From: Azolla caroliniana
Lineage: Eukaryota; Polypodiophyta
NCBI GenBank assembly: GCA_043228905.1
Contig: JBHGNT010000003.1
Coordinates: forward strand, 21,266,001-21,330,000
Length of the DNA stretch: 64,000 nt
Direction of reading: 5' to 3'
Shown here: positions 27,801 through 38,160 of the stretch, in pieces
Layout: every line of letters starts with the position of its first letter
Position numbering within the stretch: position 1 is the first letter of the stretch
Position numbers and translations under genes: made by a program
The notes under the pieces: model-generated
Databases searched by the model: none
Told to the model about the DNA's origin: nothing
What the model saw: the letters and a program-made list of their open reading frames with translations, nothing else

Positions 27801-30028
27801 CCTCATTTGGGGCGCTATCACAAAATGTGCACTCTAAGAGCACATATGGGGATAGATTTACAACTTGGGGCTGATCATTGATTATATCTAACATAATAGC
27901 AATGTCTAATGAACAACTCATAAAGGACGATACAATAATTCATCCAAATTCAAAGGTTTCTAGGAAAGTCTACTCAACTATTCGTAAAAGGTAATATAAT
28001 AATCCGGCTGTATGTCAAACATGCTGGAACATATATGATACAACCTAATCATCAAACTACTAAACCATCAATTTTTATCAAGCACATTGCAACAGATATC
28101 ATACTACATATTATATATGCATTAATAAGTTGAGACAGCTTGCCTCGGAACAAGGAGGGCAATCTCCATTGCAGCAACGGCGTTTGCACGGGTGGCGTTT
28201 ACAATCTCTCCATCGTTGGCATTTCCTCTCACATTGCAAATCTTGATGACAAGGGACCTGCAATTAAAAAACCAATTCCTACAACTAGCTCATAAATAGA
28301 GGAATGAACCATAATGCACCACAATTCATGAATTCTAAAGGGGAAAAGCCTATTTGCAAAACATCAATTAATCAAATGCTACAATAAAATCGTAAATAGA
28401 GGAGTAAATCTATAATGCACCGCAATTTATCTAATCATAAAATCCTGCATAGATAGAGGAATAAATCCATAATGCAGCACCATGATTTAATCAACTGTAA
28501 ATGCCTGCATTTTACCACAACTAGATCATAAAATAGAGGAACAAATATGTAATGCACCACAAGTTAATAGATTCAAAAAATCCAATATGTTACAACTATA
28601 TCATCAATAGAGAATAAAACAGTGATGCAATCCAATTTAGTGCATTAAATGAGGCTACATCTTACAAAAGGTAAAACACTATTTTAGAGTAGCATCAATG
28701 GATACCTCTTTCTTCAAGCTCCCACATCGGCATATTTTCAATGTCATGACTCTGCAAATGGATTTGCAATCTCCAACATGGCATCTCTCTTGACAGCGAT
28801 GTAAAGAACATGACAACAACTTCTCACATGTTGAGCCACATGTAGGTGCCACAGCATCACATGGCATATCTTTATAAGACAGTTTTCCACATGGACATTT
28901 TTGTCGGCCTTGGAGCTCACAATCCCCACAAGATCCACTATGACAAACTTTCTTACACCAATGCTTCTTACAAGGAAGTGGTTTATCACATGACTGCTCG
29001 CACGAGAAATCAGATTCTGAACATGCACGAACATTCTCTATCCGACCACATCTACATTTATGTGATCCACTTTTCTTACAAGGAGGGCAATCCTCAGCAT
29101 GACAAACCTCTTCACAGACATGGATTCCACATACAAGGTCATTCCCACATCTTTCTCCACATGAGAACTGCTTATGTCCACATCGGCGGACATCAGTCAT
29201 TCGTCTGCAGTGGCAACTGGTCTTCACAAACTGAGGGCAAGGTGGGCATTTACCCGGGTGGCAGAGGAGCTTACAATGGTGTCCACAACCTTTTGACAAG
29301 ATCCGTCCATCGGATGATGTCCGGCCATCAGATGATAACTGCCCATCCAATGACAATGCCCTCCCACATATTTGCCCACACGAATGAGGTGTTAGCCATG
29401 GATCAACGAGAGGATCAATGACTTTCCCACAGTAGCACAAAGATTCTCGAGGAATCTCGACTTGACTATATGTAATCCGGCATTTCGGACAATGCCAAGT
29501 GACCTCAAGTTGCACATTGGGGAAACTTTCTTGTGATAACCGAGATCTAGCTCTTTCTATCATGGATTTACATGCTTCATTCGCCCATGCTTGAATGCAA
29601 ATGAGATGATAAATTGCATGACAACCCATTGTACAATGCCATATAGGATCAATATTTCTTACCTTTTCTAGGCATATGAGGCAAGACATAGCTTTGAGCT
29701 TTGACGCGACAAGAAGGTCTCGGATTTTTGAGAGTGCGGGTTCCGAATAAGGAGAATTTCCTTCAGAGAATACATCTTTGTTATGAAGCGTTGTTTCTCC
29801 ATAGCCATTGAGTATGTTGGATTCTAGGGTTAGAACAGAGGCATAGAGTTGTCGATGGCTTGATCCATTATAATTATCATTACCTTCATCTTCTTCTTCA
29901 TCATCATCTTCTTCATAGCTATGGTCTATGCCTTCTTCTTCTTCTTCTTCTTCTTCATCCGACAAATTGTGGGCACTCCTGAGATCTGGGAAAGCTTGTT
30001 TGTTGTCCAGTGGCCATCTCTGATGCAT
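15864..30028 (-). CDS. NFXL2: NFXL2-type NF-X1 zinc-finger protein, 13 exons
   Basis: NF-X1-like protein of about 942 residues. Exons: 28706-30028, 28144-28257, 21390-21445, 20480-20546, 20310-20402, 20150-20235, 19548-19713, 19268-19462, 18881-19071, 17444-17525, 16970-17182, 16510-16587 and 15864-16028; the sum is divisible by three and phases agree. The N-terminus has an acidic Asp/Glu tract (residues about 24-48). A RING/PHD-like CLICLEK...WHCPKC finger follows (about 116-183), then a long series of NF-X1 Cys/His fingers, a [10 protein letters not shown] segment, a basic KKMPKRRKQ patch and a C-terminal membrane helix ([20 protein letters not shown]). That helix and the shorter N-terminus point to NFXL2 rather than NFXL1. 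In Arabidopsis the family controls stress and clock genes; that role is known for the family, not shown here. Start chosen at MHQRWP; an in-frame ATG 12 codons upstream lies in a GACA microsatellite. Exon 2 (and perhaps exon 11) ends at a GC donor. Intron 2 carries an intact-looking Copia element. Confidence 0.92.
16795..16935. repeat. Imperfect foldback repeat in NFXL2 intron
   Basis: Segments containing TACCAGAATACCCCTAA and TACCAGAACACCC on the left face GGAGTGTTCTGG and GGAGTATCCTG on the right. The arms share the 'taccagaatacccc' word with the foldback element at 8474, so a related MITE is plausible, but no target duplication was found. Confidence 0.45.
17907..18062. repeat. 74-bp tandem duplication in NFXL2 intron
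   Basis: Two copies of a 74-bp unit (about 17907-17980 and 17981-18054) with the shared core TGTAGATAAAAAGT / CGTAGATAAAAAGT and TCCAAGTGACAGGG. Intronic, non-coding. Confidence 0.75.
22432..23064 (-). repeat. 3' LTR of the Copia element
   Basis: 633 bp; matches the copy at 27261-27893 without any difference seen by eye. Contains a 15-bp perfect inverted repeat (22680-22694 with 22714-22728, CAAGTCAGTTGACAG arms, 19-nt loop). The first bases of the LTR supply the pol stop codon (23059-23061). The 125-codon open frame on the plus strand of each LTR is not a gene. Confidence 0.97.
23059..26565 (-). CDS. pol: Copia polyprotein: zinc knuckle, protease, integrase, reverse transcriptase, RNase H
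   Basis: One open frame of about 1,168 codons that continues gag after the TAG. In order: CCHC knuckle [14 protein letters not shown]; aspartic protease [12 protein letters not shown]; integrase with the HHCC finger (HERFGHLN ... [10 protein letters not shown]), catalytic IHIDLSG and later Asp/Glu; the Copia [17 protein letters not shown] segment; RT with [11 protein letters not shown] and the [12 protein letters not shown] active site; RNase H with CDSDWAGD and [11 protein letters not shown]. All key residues are present and no frameshift is seen. The first Met in this frame is at 26526. The stop TAG lies within the first bases of the 3' LTR. If made, it would act in element particles to copy and integrate the element. 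Confidence 0.93.
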   Translation of the reverse strand, partial: VRPTPLKFDELSAMLLEEELRLKTREEREDSAFVSRTKGEGASNSNNANRIPKKKKFNGSCFYCDKKGHTIKDCRKKMADEKNGSNKTSWREPESANNVVDELELWVATEEVCSSVDTQVVDESWILDSGASRHMTSNRDWYSSWTPLQEPINVVVGNNARCPAKGTGTVSLKATTGGTKHLSQVLYVPDLKKNLLSISALTDKGLDVRFKKSGAEITDSAGKVVGIGVRRNNLYELSAFTISTDHSTSTNTKQWHERFGHLNVAVLKEMKKSNMVVGLPTLSDLSHVCDACMMGKHQRSAIPKESQNRAKTPLQLIHIDLSGKMVTPAMGGSLYYMLIVDDFSRKMWVYFLREKAEAFKIFKRWHKFVERESGKLVKELRSDRGGEFLSIEFCEYCKEHGIKRQLTTAYTPQQNGVVERRNRTVVEMARCMLKAQALPDPFWAEAVNTAVYILNRSYTKALQGKTPQEAYSGKKPSVLHFRTFGCMCYAHIPDVSRKKLDAKSKKCIFLGYSEESKAYRLYDPEARKILTSRDVVFDEEQPQLAENNDSQVISSTEEVFYPIPTHYPKKEAEPSDGNGSLVQPMPVPHVKKIPKWAQQLFNDPTPKVEFPETSTDGLRRSRRIQEQGRTSDHIVNMALMVDIIGSVSEPTSVEEAMADPKWKEAMISEYDSIMKNDTWELVERPTKKKVIGTKWVWKVKYKADGSLEKFKARLVAQGYSQIEGFDVQETFAPTARMTTIRMVIALAASRGWPIYQMDVKSAFLNGHLKEEVYVTQPPGFEIPNSENKVCKLKKALYGLKQAPRAWNKRIDSFLQSIDFKQCASDASMYVKMKDGKQVIIIIYVDDLVLTGDHEECIGQTQECLKTEFEMTDLGILHYFLGIEVWQTSVGIFMSQRKYATEILKTFGMMDSKSKSTPMESTCKLSQEDSSPMVDIRKYRQLVGSLIFLCNTRPDICFAVNVMSRFSNKPKETHWKAALRVLKYIVGTLNYGIFYKPTIDQLSGYCDSDWAGDSDSRKSVSGYCFSIGSGAVSWSSKKQPTVALSSTEAEYKAACIAACEVVWLRRILMDVAVPIRTATVLRCDNQSCMAIAKNPVFHARTKHIEIQYHYVRELINDEIVELEYCPTSENAADIFTKALGAEQLQQHLRRLGVGPIPSELNGLIIEGAC
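23065..23075 (-). other. Polypurine tract
   Basis: Minus-strand TTGAGGGGGCG lies immediately before the 3' LTR; the expected primer for plus-strand DNA synthesis. It also encodes the last residues of pol. Confidence 0.85.
26566..27153 (-). CDS. gag: Copia gag, N-terminal part, ended by in-frame TAG
   Basis: 195 residues starting at the ATG 108 bp inside the 5' LTR. It contains the Copia gag signature ([17 protein letters not shown], then a helical region with [19 protein letters not shown]). Capsid-like particle protein of the element. The frame stops at TAG (26566-26568), but the same frame stays open on the far side into the zinc knuckle and pol, so the stop cuts gag rather than marking its natural end. 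A GA-rich microsatellite lies just before the ATG. Confidence 0.9.
   Translation of the reverse strand: MALSTNVAAAPLRIRPPPLSDGKLDGTNYTLWKFKMSAILDSYELLETIMGPTGGDPEPMATFDPAHPTTSIPPNADLLRAWKRRNADALCTIVTGVCDSVLTLVQHTTRAHEAWSILASLYETRNYTRIQNLENQLAAEKLADGEKVESFVKRIKDLQDQLAAVGVVVSQEDMARRCIRVLPFKYDGIVTALNT
27249..27260 (-). other. Primer binding site (initiator tRNA-Met type)
   Basis: Minus-strand TGGTATCAGAGC directly follows the 5' LTR. This is the usual plant Copia site complementary to the 3' end of initiator methionine tRNA. Confidence 0.9.
27261..27893 (-). repeat. 5' LTR of the Copia element
   Basis: 633 bp, same sequence as the 3' LTR including the 15-bp inverted repeat (27509-27523 with 27543-27557). 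Bordered by the primer binding site on its inner side and by the TAATA target duplication on its outer side. Should hold the element's promoter. Confidence 0.97.
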
Positions 30029-30083
30029 CTCTCTTGTCTCTCTCTGTCTGTCTGTCTGTCTCACTCACTCCTCCTAGATATAG

Positions 30084-30120
30084 ATTATACATACATACAT
30101 ACATACATACATACATACAT
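30084..30120. repeat. (CATA)n microsatellite upstream of NFXL2-like start
   Basis: About nine CATA units 60-90 bp upstream of the chosen NFXL2 start, next to a TGTC microsatellite (30043-30061). Likely 5' leader or promoter of the minus-strand gene. Confidence 0.85.
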
Positions 30121-30124
30121 GTGG

Positions 30125-32280
30125 GGTTTGAATCCTTGTCTACAGACCACAATTGGCACTTTCTTGATTTGGAGTCTACAGATTCTCTTCTCTTTCAAGA
30201 GAGTTGTCGATCACTTTCCGGGGGCACTTTGGCGATGTTACCAACGATATTGGCATCTAATAGCAAGATAAGAAAACCCGGAATTCTAATCTGGAGAGAT
30301 GTGCATGTAGCATGTCGCATTATTACATACAATCCGAGTCATACCTAGGTGTAACTTTCTGATATTGTACTAAATTCTAATGATAAGTAATTATTAACGA
30401 GAAGAATGGATTAAGGATCTTTGACCATTGCCATCACTTCAAAGTAAAGGACATTAGATGAATGCAAAACCACATCGTCATTGAATATGGCCTTACTTTT
30501 TACTTGGAAGTCAACCAATCAACGAATTAGAATGCGAGAGCTTTGCCTCGTTGGTAAAATCATGACAATATATTTCAAAAGGGGTAGCTAGTCCCCCTTC
30601 ATGTAGTTGAAATCCTTAACCTCCAAGATTGTCATTTATTCCTACTTGTTCCAAGTCCTTATTGGTTTGTCTTCAGTTTTAGGATAATCGGTTTCCCACT
30701 TCTCCAACCATTAGAATTAGCCTTTAGAATCAATTCATAGCGTTATGCTTATACCATACTCCCCATTATCAATATGTTGCACTCTTACAATGACAAATAT
30801 GAAACAAGGACATTATGTTTAAGAACGCGCTCTTCCTCTCGAGTGGCATCATGCTTGATTGAATTCAACCATTTTTCTTTCAAAATTCTCAAAAGGGATG
30901 TCGTATCAACAAAGTTTTTTGGATGGTATGTCAAAAAAGAGGATAAGTATTCCCCTTTATATAGTTGAACACCTCATGCTCCTAGATCGCCGCATGCTTC
31001 CATGTGCTTGAGATACTTAAGGGTTTGTCTCAAGTCCTAGGATACTTCCTTTCCCACTTATCTTGCTCTTAAACCCAGAAGATGTAAAATTAACCAATTT
31101 CTTGTCACATCACAAGTGTGGAAATCAACTGGAATGTTTTGGAACATGACCTTGATAAGAATATAAAATGATGTAACTCGTTATAATTTCGCCTCAAAAA
31201 GAACAACTATTCTCCATCACTATCAATAGCGTAGAACACATTATGAGAGATGTGAAGGGAGGTTGGTTGCTTTGTTACATGTATGCCAATGACCTCTTCT
31301 CCATAAGTCGTACTACCAATGTCAAGAGGAGATCACATTGGTCCAGTCCCAACATAGCTAGTTGAAGGGTAAGGTACATCCACTCAAACAACATGGGAAG
31401 GTCGAATGACTGTGGCCATGCCAATCCACTTCTTTTCTTTTCTTATTGGGTTGCTCACAATTGTCTAGCTTTTGCTACCAACTCCCCCATCAGGTTGTCT
31501 TACTTTATCGTAGCCAATAAGTAGCGCCAATTGTATTCATCGCATAGATGAAGTAGCAGGTTCATCCACCACCTTCATTCTTCCCCTCAAACAAGCAACT
31601 TCCATCTTATTATCCATGTTTGTTCATCAAGAAGGACTAGAGTTAGTTTTCCAATAAGATTCAAGCTACAATTTCAAACAACACCTTTCCTTCTTCTTCT
31701 TTTTTGAATAAAGATTGGTCTTGGTGTTAATGGAAAGATGCCCAAAGGCGACAAAGAATCCATGCAGTAAAATATAACCCTCATACCCACATTAACCAAT
31801 ATAACACCTTTCCTTTATGAAGCACAACCAAAGTTCTTCTTTTGAACTTTCAAGAAGGCATGACTATTCATCGATTATTATATGATAATCTTTAACATGG
31901 CTCAAATTGTAGAAAGAATTGAATAGTACAATTTTGAAATCCAAAATTTTAGAAGGATCATGCAAGAAGGCAATATCATATTGTGGCTACAATATGTGAA
32001 TCCAACAAAGCAAATCAACACTTTTCTTTTTACTTCAAAGCAATCAAAATGACAATCTTTATGAATCATTGGAAAGTGTTTCATGATCATTATTAGAAAC
32101 GAATGGAGAAGCGATAGAACGTCCGAAACCGCATATTGGATTATTCTAGTGCCATACAACCTCTGTCGGAGTAGCCTATTACGCTTCGTAAGATCTAAAA
32201 TTATCATCCAAACCTCACGGAAAAAGTTGTATGATTTGGGTGCCTCGTCAACAAGCACGGGTTACTCAAGTTACCCAAAA
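30125..32280. other. Intergenic between head-to-head NFXL2-like and guanylate kinase genes
   Basis: No exon, RNA gene or element recognised. The two genes diverge from here, so promoters of both should lie in 30.1-33.1 kb. Weak internal similarity links 30460-30660 with 30800-31010 (both carry AAAAGGG, a tccccttt..tagttgaa stretch and a later tatt.ggtttgtct stretch), suggesting an old duplication. Confidence 0.45.
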
Positions 32281-32282
32281 TT

Positions 32283-32340
32283 TAGATAGATAGATAGATA
32301 GATTATATTATCGTCTTCGGAGCTCAAATATGACCTATTA
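32283..32340 (-). mobile_element. 3' end of a SINE/LINE-like element, minus orientation
   Basis: Read on the minus strand: TAGGTCATATTTGAGCTC, CGAAGACGATAATATAATC, then a TATC microsatellite. This is the same hairpin, AAGACG-TAATAT and microsatellite order as the plus-strand repeats at 35091, 46876 and elsewhere. The 5' extent is not clear. Confidence 0.5.
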
Positions 32341-32404
32341 GACCAAAAATATTACATTTCACGTGATACGTGTGAAAGTGAGTAGTGACTCTCGATGTTC
32401 AAGA

Positions 32405-32636
32405 AGAGGCAAAGTCGGGTTATCGGTGACAATAGAAGAAGGGGGCAAAGTAGTTGGGTTATCTATCGGTGATAGAAGAAGTGGGGCAGAGCTAGGGTAC
32501 TGGTTAGAAGAGGCAATAGAAGAGGCAAAGTCGAGTTATCGATGACAATAGAAGAAGGGGGCAAAGTAGTTGGGTTATCTATTAGTGACAAAAGAAGTGG
32601 GGCAGAGCCAGGTTACTAGTGGCAGAGGCTAGTCCG
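32405..32636. repeat. 116-bp tandem duplication
   Basis: Two copies of a unit starting AGAGGCAAAGTCG and containing CAATAGAAGAAGGGGGCAAA and GAAGTGGGGCAGAGC (starts 32405 and 32521). Lies about 500-700 bp upstream of the guanylate kinase start. Confidence 0.85.
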
Positions 32637-32779
32637 GGGCCAAGTTACTAGCAAAAGGCAGGTGCATGCGTGTTTCTAGATAAAGATCTGACGGTGCAGA
32701 TCGCATATGGCCACCATTCCCCCTCTCGCCAGGAACCAGGAAGGCCACATTATATGCGTTGGTAGCGGATTCTCACGAG

Positions 32780-33000
32780 CATAACATTAGCGTAGAAGGC
32801 CTCAATTATACGATTGGGTAGCAAAAACACTTAGTATCGTAACATTAGCATAACATTAGCATGGAAGGCCTGAATTATATGATTTGGTAGCAGCAGAAAT
32901 ACTTGGGACCATAACATTAGCATAACATTAGTATAGAAGGCCTGACTGAATTATATGATTTGGTAGCAGCAAAAAATATGTAGTGAGGAGCATAACATTA
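32780..33000. repeat. Tandem ~70-80-bp units with CATAACATTAGC
   Basis: Three diverged units, each with CATAACATTAGC, a GAAGGCCT core and a GATT.GGTAGCA stretch, ending about 120 bp before the guanylate kinase ATG. It could be in the promoter of that gene. Confidence 0.75.
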
Positions 33001-33118
33001 GCATATATACATTAACATTACATTAACAGATTTATCCGAATATGGTTTGATTCTGCTGCTGCAGACAATACATATATATGCATGTACTTATTAAAGTCAT
33101 TTGGGGAAGGAAAAGGAA

Positions 33119-36100
33119 ATGATGGTTCGTCTTCTATGTAGCAGCAGCAGCAGCAGCCTGTGGAGGAGCTATTCATCATCTCTGTGTAGCCATGGCCATG
33201 GCGGCAGGAGCATTCTCCTCTCTCCTCTAGCCTCTCGTGGTGGCTTCTCATCTCAATACAACAGGATCCCTTGTCCCCCCCCTCCCCTTCCTCCTCTTCT
33301 TCTACGCCGCAAGGCAGTGCCGCCCTGCTCCCTCTATTGCAGCAGTATCAGTGAAGAGATCAAGACCATGGAGAGATTCATAGATGGAAGCAACAATATC
33401 GATTCCCCCCAGGTGCTCCTTTTGCAACCTTTTTTCCTGTTTTACTATGTTTCGCGTTTTTTGATAGTTCTCTAATTTAATAAATGGAATTATAATCTTT
33501 ATATGCTTTTCTGTTTTCAAGAAGTGTTTCAAAAGGAGTAGATCGTGTCTCTGAGAGGCAATGCTAATAAGAATTCAATCAAGAAAATAAACATATGTAA
33601 TATAAATCCATTTATATAACTGACTTCATAATGTTATGTTATGGGTTTTCTTTGTTCAAAGAAGATATTTGGCTATAAACGCAAATATACATACAATATC
33701 TAAATTGTATGTATGTACATATCGGGCTTCCTATATTATGATATGATATGGGCTTATTTCATCTGTTTGAAGAAGAATTCTGATGGCAAGAAGAGTATAG
33801 TGTCCTGGCAATGAACCAGAAAAGAGTCTTTTTGAATCCTCATAGTATGTATGTGTGCCAGCCTTAAGTGTCATGGTGTGCCATTTTCCCTCCCTATATT
33901 TTAAGAAGAGCTTTGATGGATAAGAAGTGTATGATATGTTTAGCAAAAGAATATCAAAGAAACTAATACATGTATGACTAGAGGAGATAGACATAGACGC
34001 CACAAGAAGAAGAAGAAGATGAAGAAGAATTGAGTATTATTGAAAGAAGAGATGATGAAGTTGGAGGAAGATGCAAGTTCTAGTATCATATATGGCAAAA
34101 CACCTCCATTACTAGAGGAGATATGTTTATAAAATATAATAGAGTAGATTTTTTCTGCCCATGAGGAGCCAAAATTTGACCTATGGAAGCAAATAAACAT
34201 ATCATATTGTATGTGATTCCTTCCTAAGATTGGGGGTTATTACTCTGTAGTAGAAACTTCCTATATGAAAATAATGTATGCACATATGTGCTCACCCTTC
34301 CTAGTGGAGATTTGAGTACGATACTTAAATTATCATCCCCATCTAACAAGTCATCATATTTCTCGTGAATTACCTTATGTGCCTAGCATGCGAGAAGTAA
34401 GATACATTCATCTGCCACTAGGTTTTCAGTATGAGCAAGTACAAAGAAATGTTAGGGCTCCTTGAGAGCCAAGGCTCACAGGGTAATCGTGCCACATTAT
34501 CCTTAGCGCCTCTAGTAATCTATCCTCGATGATTGCAATATTCATAGAATCACCTGAAAGCTCTAATGGATCTTCTATTCCCCATCAATTAGGTGAATCT
34601 TTAGGTGTTCTTGTATATCATTATAAGCATATATCTGTGCACACACACACACACACACACTCTTTCTTTAGCTCCATCACTCCTAATGCTAGAAGTCAAC
34701 CCCAGGATATGGAAATGGGATCCAGACCAGGATATAACAAAGGGGTTACAATTGATCGGGCAATGGCAATTTGCCGTGCACGTAGGCCCCGGCCCCATGG
34801 ACCACGACCTCGACACCCTTGTCATCGACAGATAAAAGCCATTATCTCCTGCCATCGTAGGTGTTTCCCTCGCTTCGGAGACATTTCCATTATGGATTGA
34901 CCTATGATAGAGATCTTTCGAAGACAAAAGCTACAATATACCTAACTTGAGAATCTCACATGTGCCAAAAACCAGATTCTCTGGTCTCTTTTCTTTTCAT
35001 CTTATTTACTTTTATATTTACTGTGTAATATTTACTTTATTTTGATTTGTTCTCAAAGATGAGAAAACACTTAAGATGTAATCTCTTTTGGTCTTATAGG
35101 CCATTTTGGCCTCTTAAAAGACGTTAATATATCTTTCTTTCTATATATATATATGTATATATATATATTTATTGATACCAAGATGTAGTTCAGGAACATA
35201 AAATTCACCCCCCCCCCCCCCCACAACAACAACAACAAATATGTTTTATGAGTGAAGGAGGGTATTGACACATGATGGAATGATGTTTAGGAATTGAAAT
35301 TATGTGTAGGATTTGATTCTAAGAGAGGTTGAAGCAGCATTAGATTCACCTCTTGGGACTGGTCCTCAAGCACCTGCGAAAAAACCATTGGTGGTGGTCA
35401 TCAGTGGACCGAGCGGAGTTGGTAAAGATGCAGTTATCAATGTAAGCCATTATTAATTTCTTACAACTTTGAAATAATTTTGCATACATTTGAGATGCAA
35501 ATTTAGTTTGAGAAAGGAAATGGAATGTCATGTTAATTTTTCTAGAAGGTAAGGCAAAAATGCTGTCTGATATATGAGAGGAAGAGAGTGATGGCTCATG
35601 TATATCCATAGAGACTCCAAGCAGAGAGGAAGGAGATTCATTTTGTGGTGACAGCTACAACTCGAGCTAAACGACCTGGAGAAATCGATGGCAAGGACTA
35701 CTTTTTCCTTTCAAAGGAGCAGTTTGAATCAATGATAAAGAATGAGGAGCTTCTAGAGTATGCAATTGTCTATGGGGATTTCAAGGGTATACCCAAGCAA
35801 CAGGTTTAGATATATACTTTATTTCATTAAACTATACTTGATATATCCTCATGGACTTGCATGTAGTATTTTGTACCTTTTTATGCTGTGTTATCACAAT
35901 GAAGAAACGCGACTTTACAGGTTCGGGATTGCCTTGCCAAAGGTTTCGATGTGGTGCTCCGGGTCGATGTTCAAGGAGCTGCGACCATTCGATCTATTAT
36001 GGGAAAAAGCGCAGTTTTTATCTTTTTAGTTGCTGAGAGTGAAACAGCCCTTGTAAAGAGGCTTGTTGAGAGGAAAACTGAGACGAGGGAGAAGTTATTA

Positions 36101-36259
36101 GTCCGGATTGCCACTGCTAGAGAGGAACTTAAGAGAATGGAAGAATTTGACTATGTGGTCGTCAATGCAGATGGCCAATTGGAAAAAACAGCGTCATTAA
36201 TTAGCCACATTATTGATGCTGAAAAAGCACGTGTACACCAAAAAGAGGTGGGATTATGA
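33119..36259 (+). CDS. Organellar guanylate kinase, four exons
   Basis: Converts GMP (or dGMP) plus ATP to GDP plus ADP. Exons 33119-33412, 35310-35441, 35612-35803 and 35921-36259, all GT-AG and in phase, give 318 residues. The first 98 residues are Ser/Arg-rich with few acids, fitting a plastid or mitochondrial transit peptide; plant organellar guanylate kinases (rice VIRESCENT2 type) are needed for chloroplast development. The catalytic part starts with the P-loop [11 protein letters not shown] (Lys about 137). The GMP-binding [29 protein letters not shown] and [13 protein letters not shown] follow, then a lid with [17 protein letters not shown]. Start is the first ATG after upstream stops; a second ATG follows directly. 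The frame ends KEVGL, but one base out of frame a protein-like 23-residue tail continues (see findings). Intron 1 holds a family A repeat. Confidence 0.93.
34660..35147 (+). mobile_element. Repeat family A copy with conserved arginine-rich ORF end
   Basis: Located in guanylate kinase intron 1. The frame ending at 34900 reads [10 protein letters not shown], then [19 protein letters not shown], then [20 protein letters not shown] and stop. A ~200-bp untranslated part follows, ending in the hairpin GGCCATTTTGGCC, AAGACGTTAATAT and a TTTC/TA microsatellite. Same order as the copies at 53200 and 46345. An AC microsatellite (about 34638-34660) precedes it, and a run of 15 C lies at 35208-35222 just after. 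Confidence 0.75.
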
Positions 36260-36329
36260 AGCTCTGAAGAAATCAGGAAGCCATATGTATGAAAAGGTGG
36301 AGCCTGCTTATGGATATGCGTAAGAGAAA

Positions 36330-38160
36330 AGAGAGAGTGATCACTATGCGGTGAATTTTGACCAAAATTTTTCAAATCTCAGTTTCCATGAGGGCAATTG
36401 ATTTAATTTAGTGTTAAAATTTATTGCATATTTTCTTTACATTTCTATTGTATTTTTCATTAGTTGAGTAGTATGGATTGCATCATATGTGCTAGGTTCA
36501 ACCTGAATTTGGAATCTCAATTTCCATGAGGGCCATCAAGTTAATTTAGTGTTATGATTAGTTGCATATTTTGTTTTTCTATTTTATTTCTCATTAGTTA
36601 AAATATGCATCTCACAGCGTGCGTGCTCAAACTTCAACATGAAAACCATGATATTCTCATTATTACTATTAGGTTGTTTTCAACAAGCAAAAAGAGGATG
36701 CTTCGCCAGTGTTATTAGCTATATCTCAAAAACGCAAAATATTAGCATAATGTTCAGTGCTGTGGATAGGATCATGGTTGAGATAGATTGATTAATCTAT
36801 TCATGTCTTTGTGTGCATGTTCTTAACATAGTAATGGTGGTCTCATTAAGGAAAAGAGGATGCCTTGCTATTAGTTGGGAGGCCCAAAAAACAGGAAATT
36901 TGCATCATGCCACTACCTTCAATACAATGTCATAGTTGAGAATGTGCACATCTTTTGCCGTCTCTATGGGTATATGTCACACTTTGAATTTGTAAAATAA
37001 ACTTGTGCACAAGATTTCCCCTAGGATATCTGACCTCATTACTTGAACTCATGGACTTAAATCAAATATAATCTCTACATATTTCATTGACTCAGCCTTA
37101 AATTTCAGATCTAACTTATTTGAACTCATGGGTTTTCAAGCTTCATAATTCACAAATATTATGTATTGAAAAAATGTAATCTACACCTCATTGACTCGGT
37201 CTTAAATTAAAGACCTAAAGTCATCACAGTTTATACATCATAGCGTGCAAACATTTGTGTACCAATTCCCTTGTGCTGGCCTTAACCAAAGACCTAAAGT
37301 CATCCTTGATTAGTGCACATCACACTGTCTATACATCGTACTGTGCAAACATTTGTTTGTACTGCTACCATAACAGCACCAGAAAATGTTTCAGAAGTAC
37401 ACAATTGAAGACAAAAACTAATTTCTTTACAGCAGAGAGATATGATATGGTGAATGTAGTTTCATACCTTATTGAGAACCTATTTGGAACAAACCATCAA
37501 TGTGTTCCAAATGCAGCCAATCACCAGATCTTTTAATTACATACCCCCCTAATACAAGGGAAAAGCCATCAACAGCCCACGGTGATGAATAAAGAATTTG
37601 ATCCGCCCAAAAATGTGTACTATGCAGCACATTGAGTTTCCTCCCCACATTTTTTCTTTTTCTATAACCCAAATACAACCCACAAAAATGAATAAAGGGC
37701 TTACCACCGCAATGGGTTTTAGCCATGGGGCCCATTTTACTAGTATTTCATTACACATAGCTTATGTATAAATCAAAACGTAGACACTGTATTTTTCATC
37801 CAACCAATTGGTAGTAAGATATTGTGGATATATATCTTCACCTAATGATCGATCAAGAAGCATTGAAAATAATATACATTTCTCCTTGGATGTGATCATC
37901 GAGGCAACTCATCAATGGTGCTGCTTGATCTTTTTAGGAAGTCTCACATGCAACATCCAACAGAGGCTAGGCTAAGCTGGTTTACTGGATTTGGTAGTCA
38001 TATTCTGATATGTTGGAGATGCACAAGAAAGACTTTGAAAACCTAAGCGGAGGTTTCCACTCAAAAATGGTGCAAAAGCAGGAATTTCGATATAAAATAG
38101 TCATCATTAGTTGTGTTGTCATCCTTTTAACTTCGCTCTCAAACTGGATCCAAGCAATAC
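36330..38160. other. Intergenic between convergent guanylate kinase and RME-8-like genes
   Basis: Should contain the 3' untranslated regions of both genes. Short internal duplications are visible: TTTCCATGAGGGC at about 36382 and 36520, and AAGACCTAAAGTCATC at about 37211 and 37291. No gene recognised. Confidence 0.5.

Larger units (their letters stand above)
22432..27893 (-). mobile_element. Near-complete, recently inserted Ty1/Copia LTR retrotransposon
   Basis: 5462-bp element on the minus strand, in the same direction as the host NFXL2-like gene and inside its second intron. It has two 633-bp LTRs that look identical, flanked by the 5-bp duplication TAATA (22427-22431 and 27894-27898). 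A 12-nt primer site TGGTATCAGAGC (27249-27260) abuts the 5' LTR, and a polypurine tract (23065-23075) abuts the 3' LTR. LTR ends are TGTTAGA...TCTAATA, one mismatch from a perfect inverted repeat. Order of domains gag, protease, integrase, RT, RNase H is Copia-type. The only visible lesion is an in-frame TAG in gag. Confidence 0.97.

Noticed and set aside
28846-29421. 191-residue plus-strand open frame
   Set aside because: Antisense of the Cys/His-rich NFXL2-like exon 1; the His-rich composition is a mirror of that.
28706-30028. NFXL1 rather than NFXL2
   Set aside because: The C-terminal membrane helix, the [10 protein letters not shown] segment and the total length fit the NFXL2 type better.
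37255-37536. 93-residue plus-strand open frame between convergent genes
   Set aside because: Low-complexity reading with no similarity; it falls in expected 3' untranslated or intergenic DNA.
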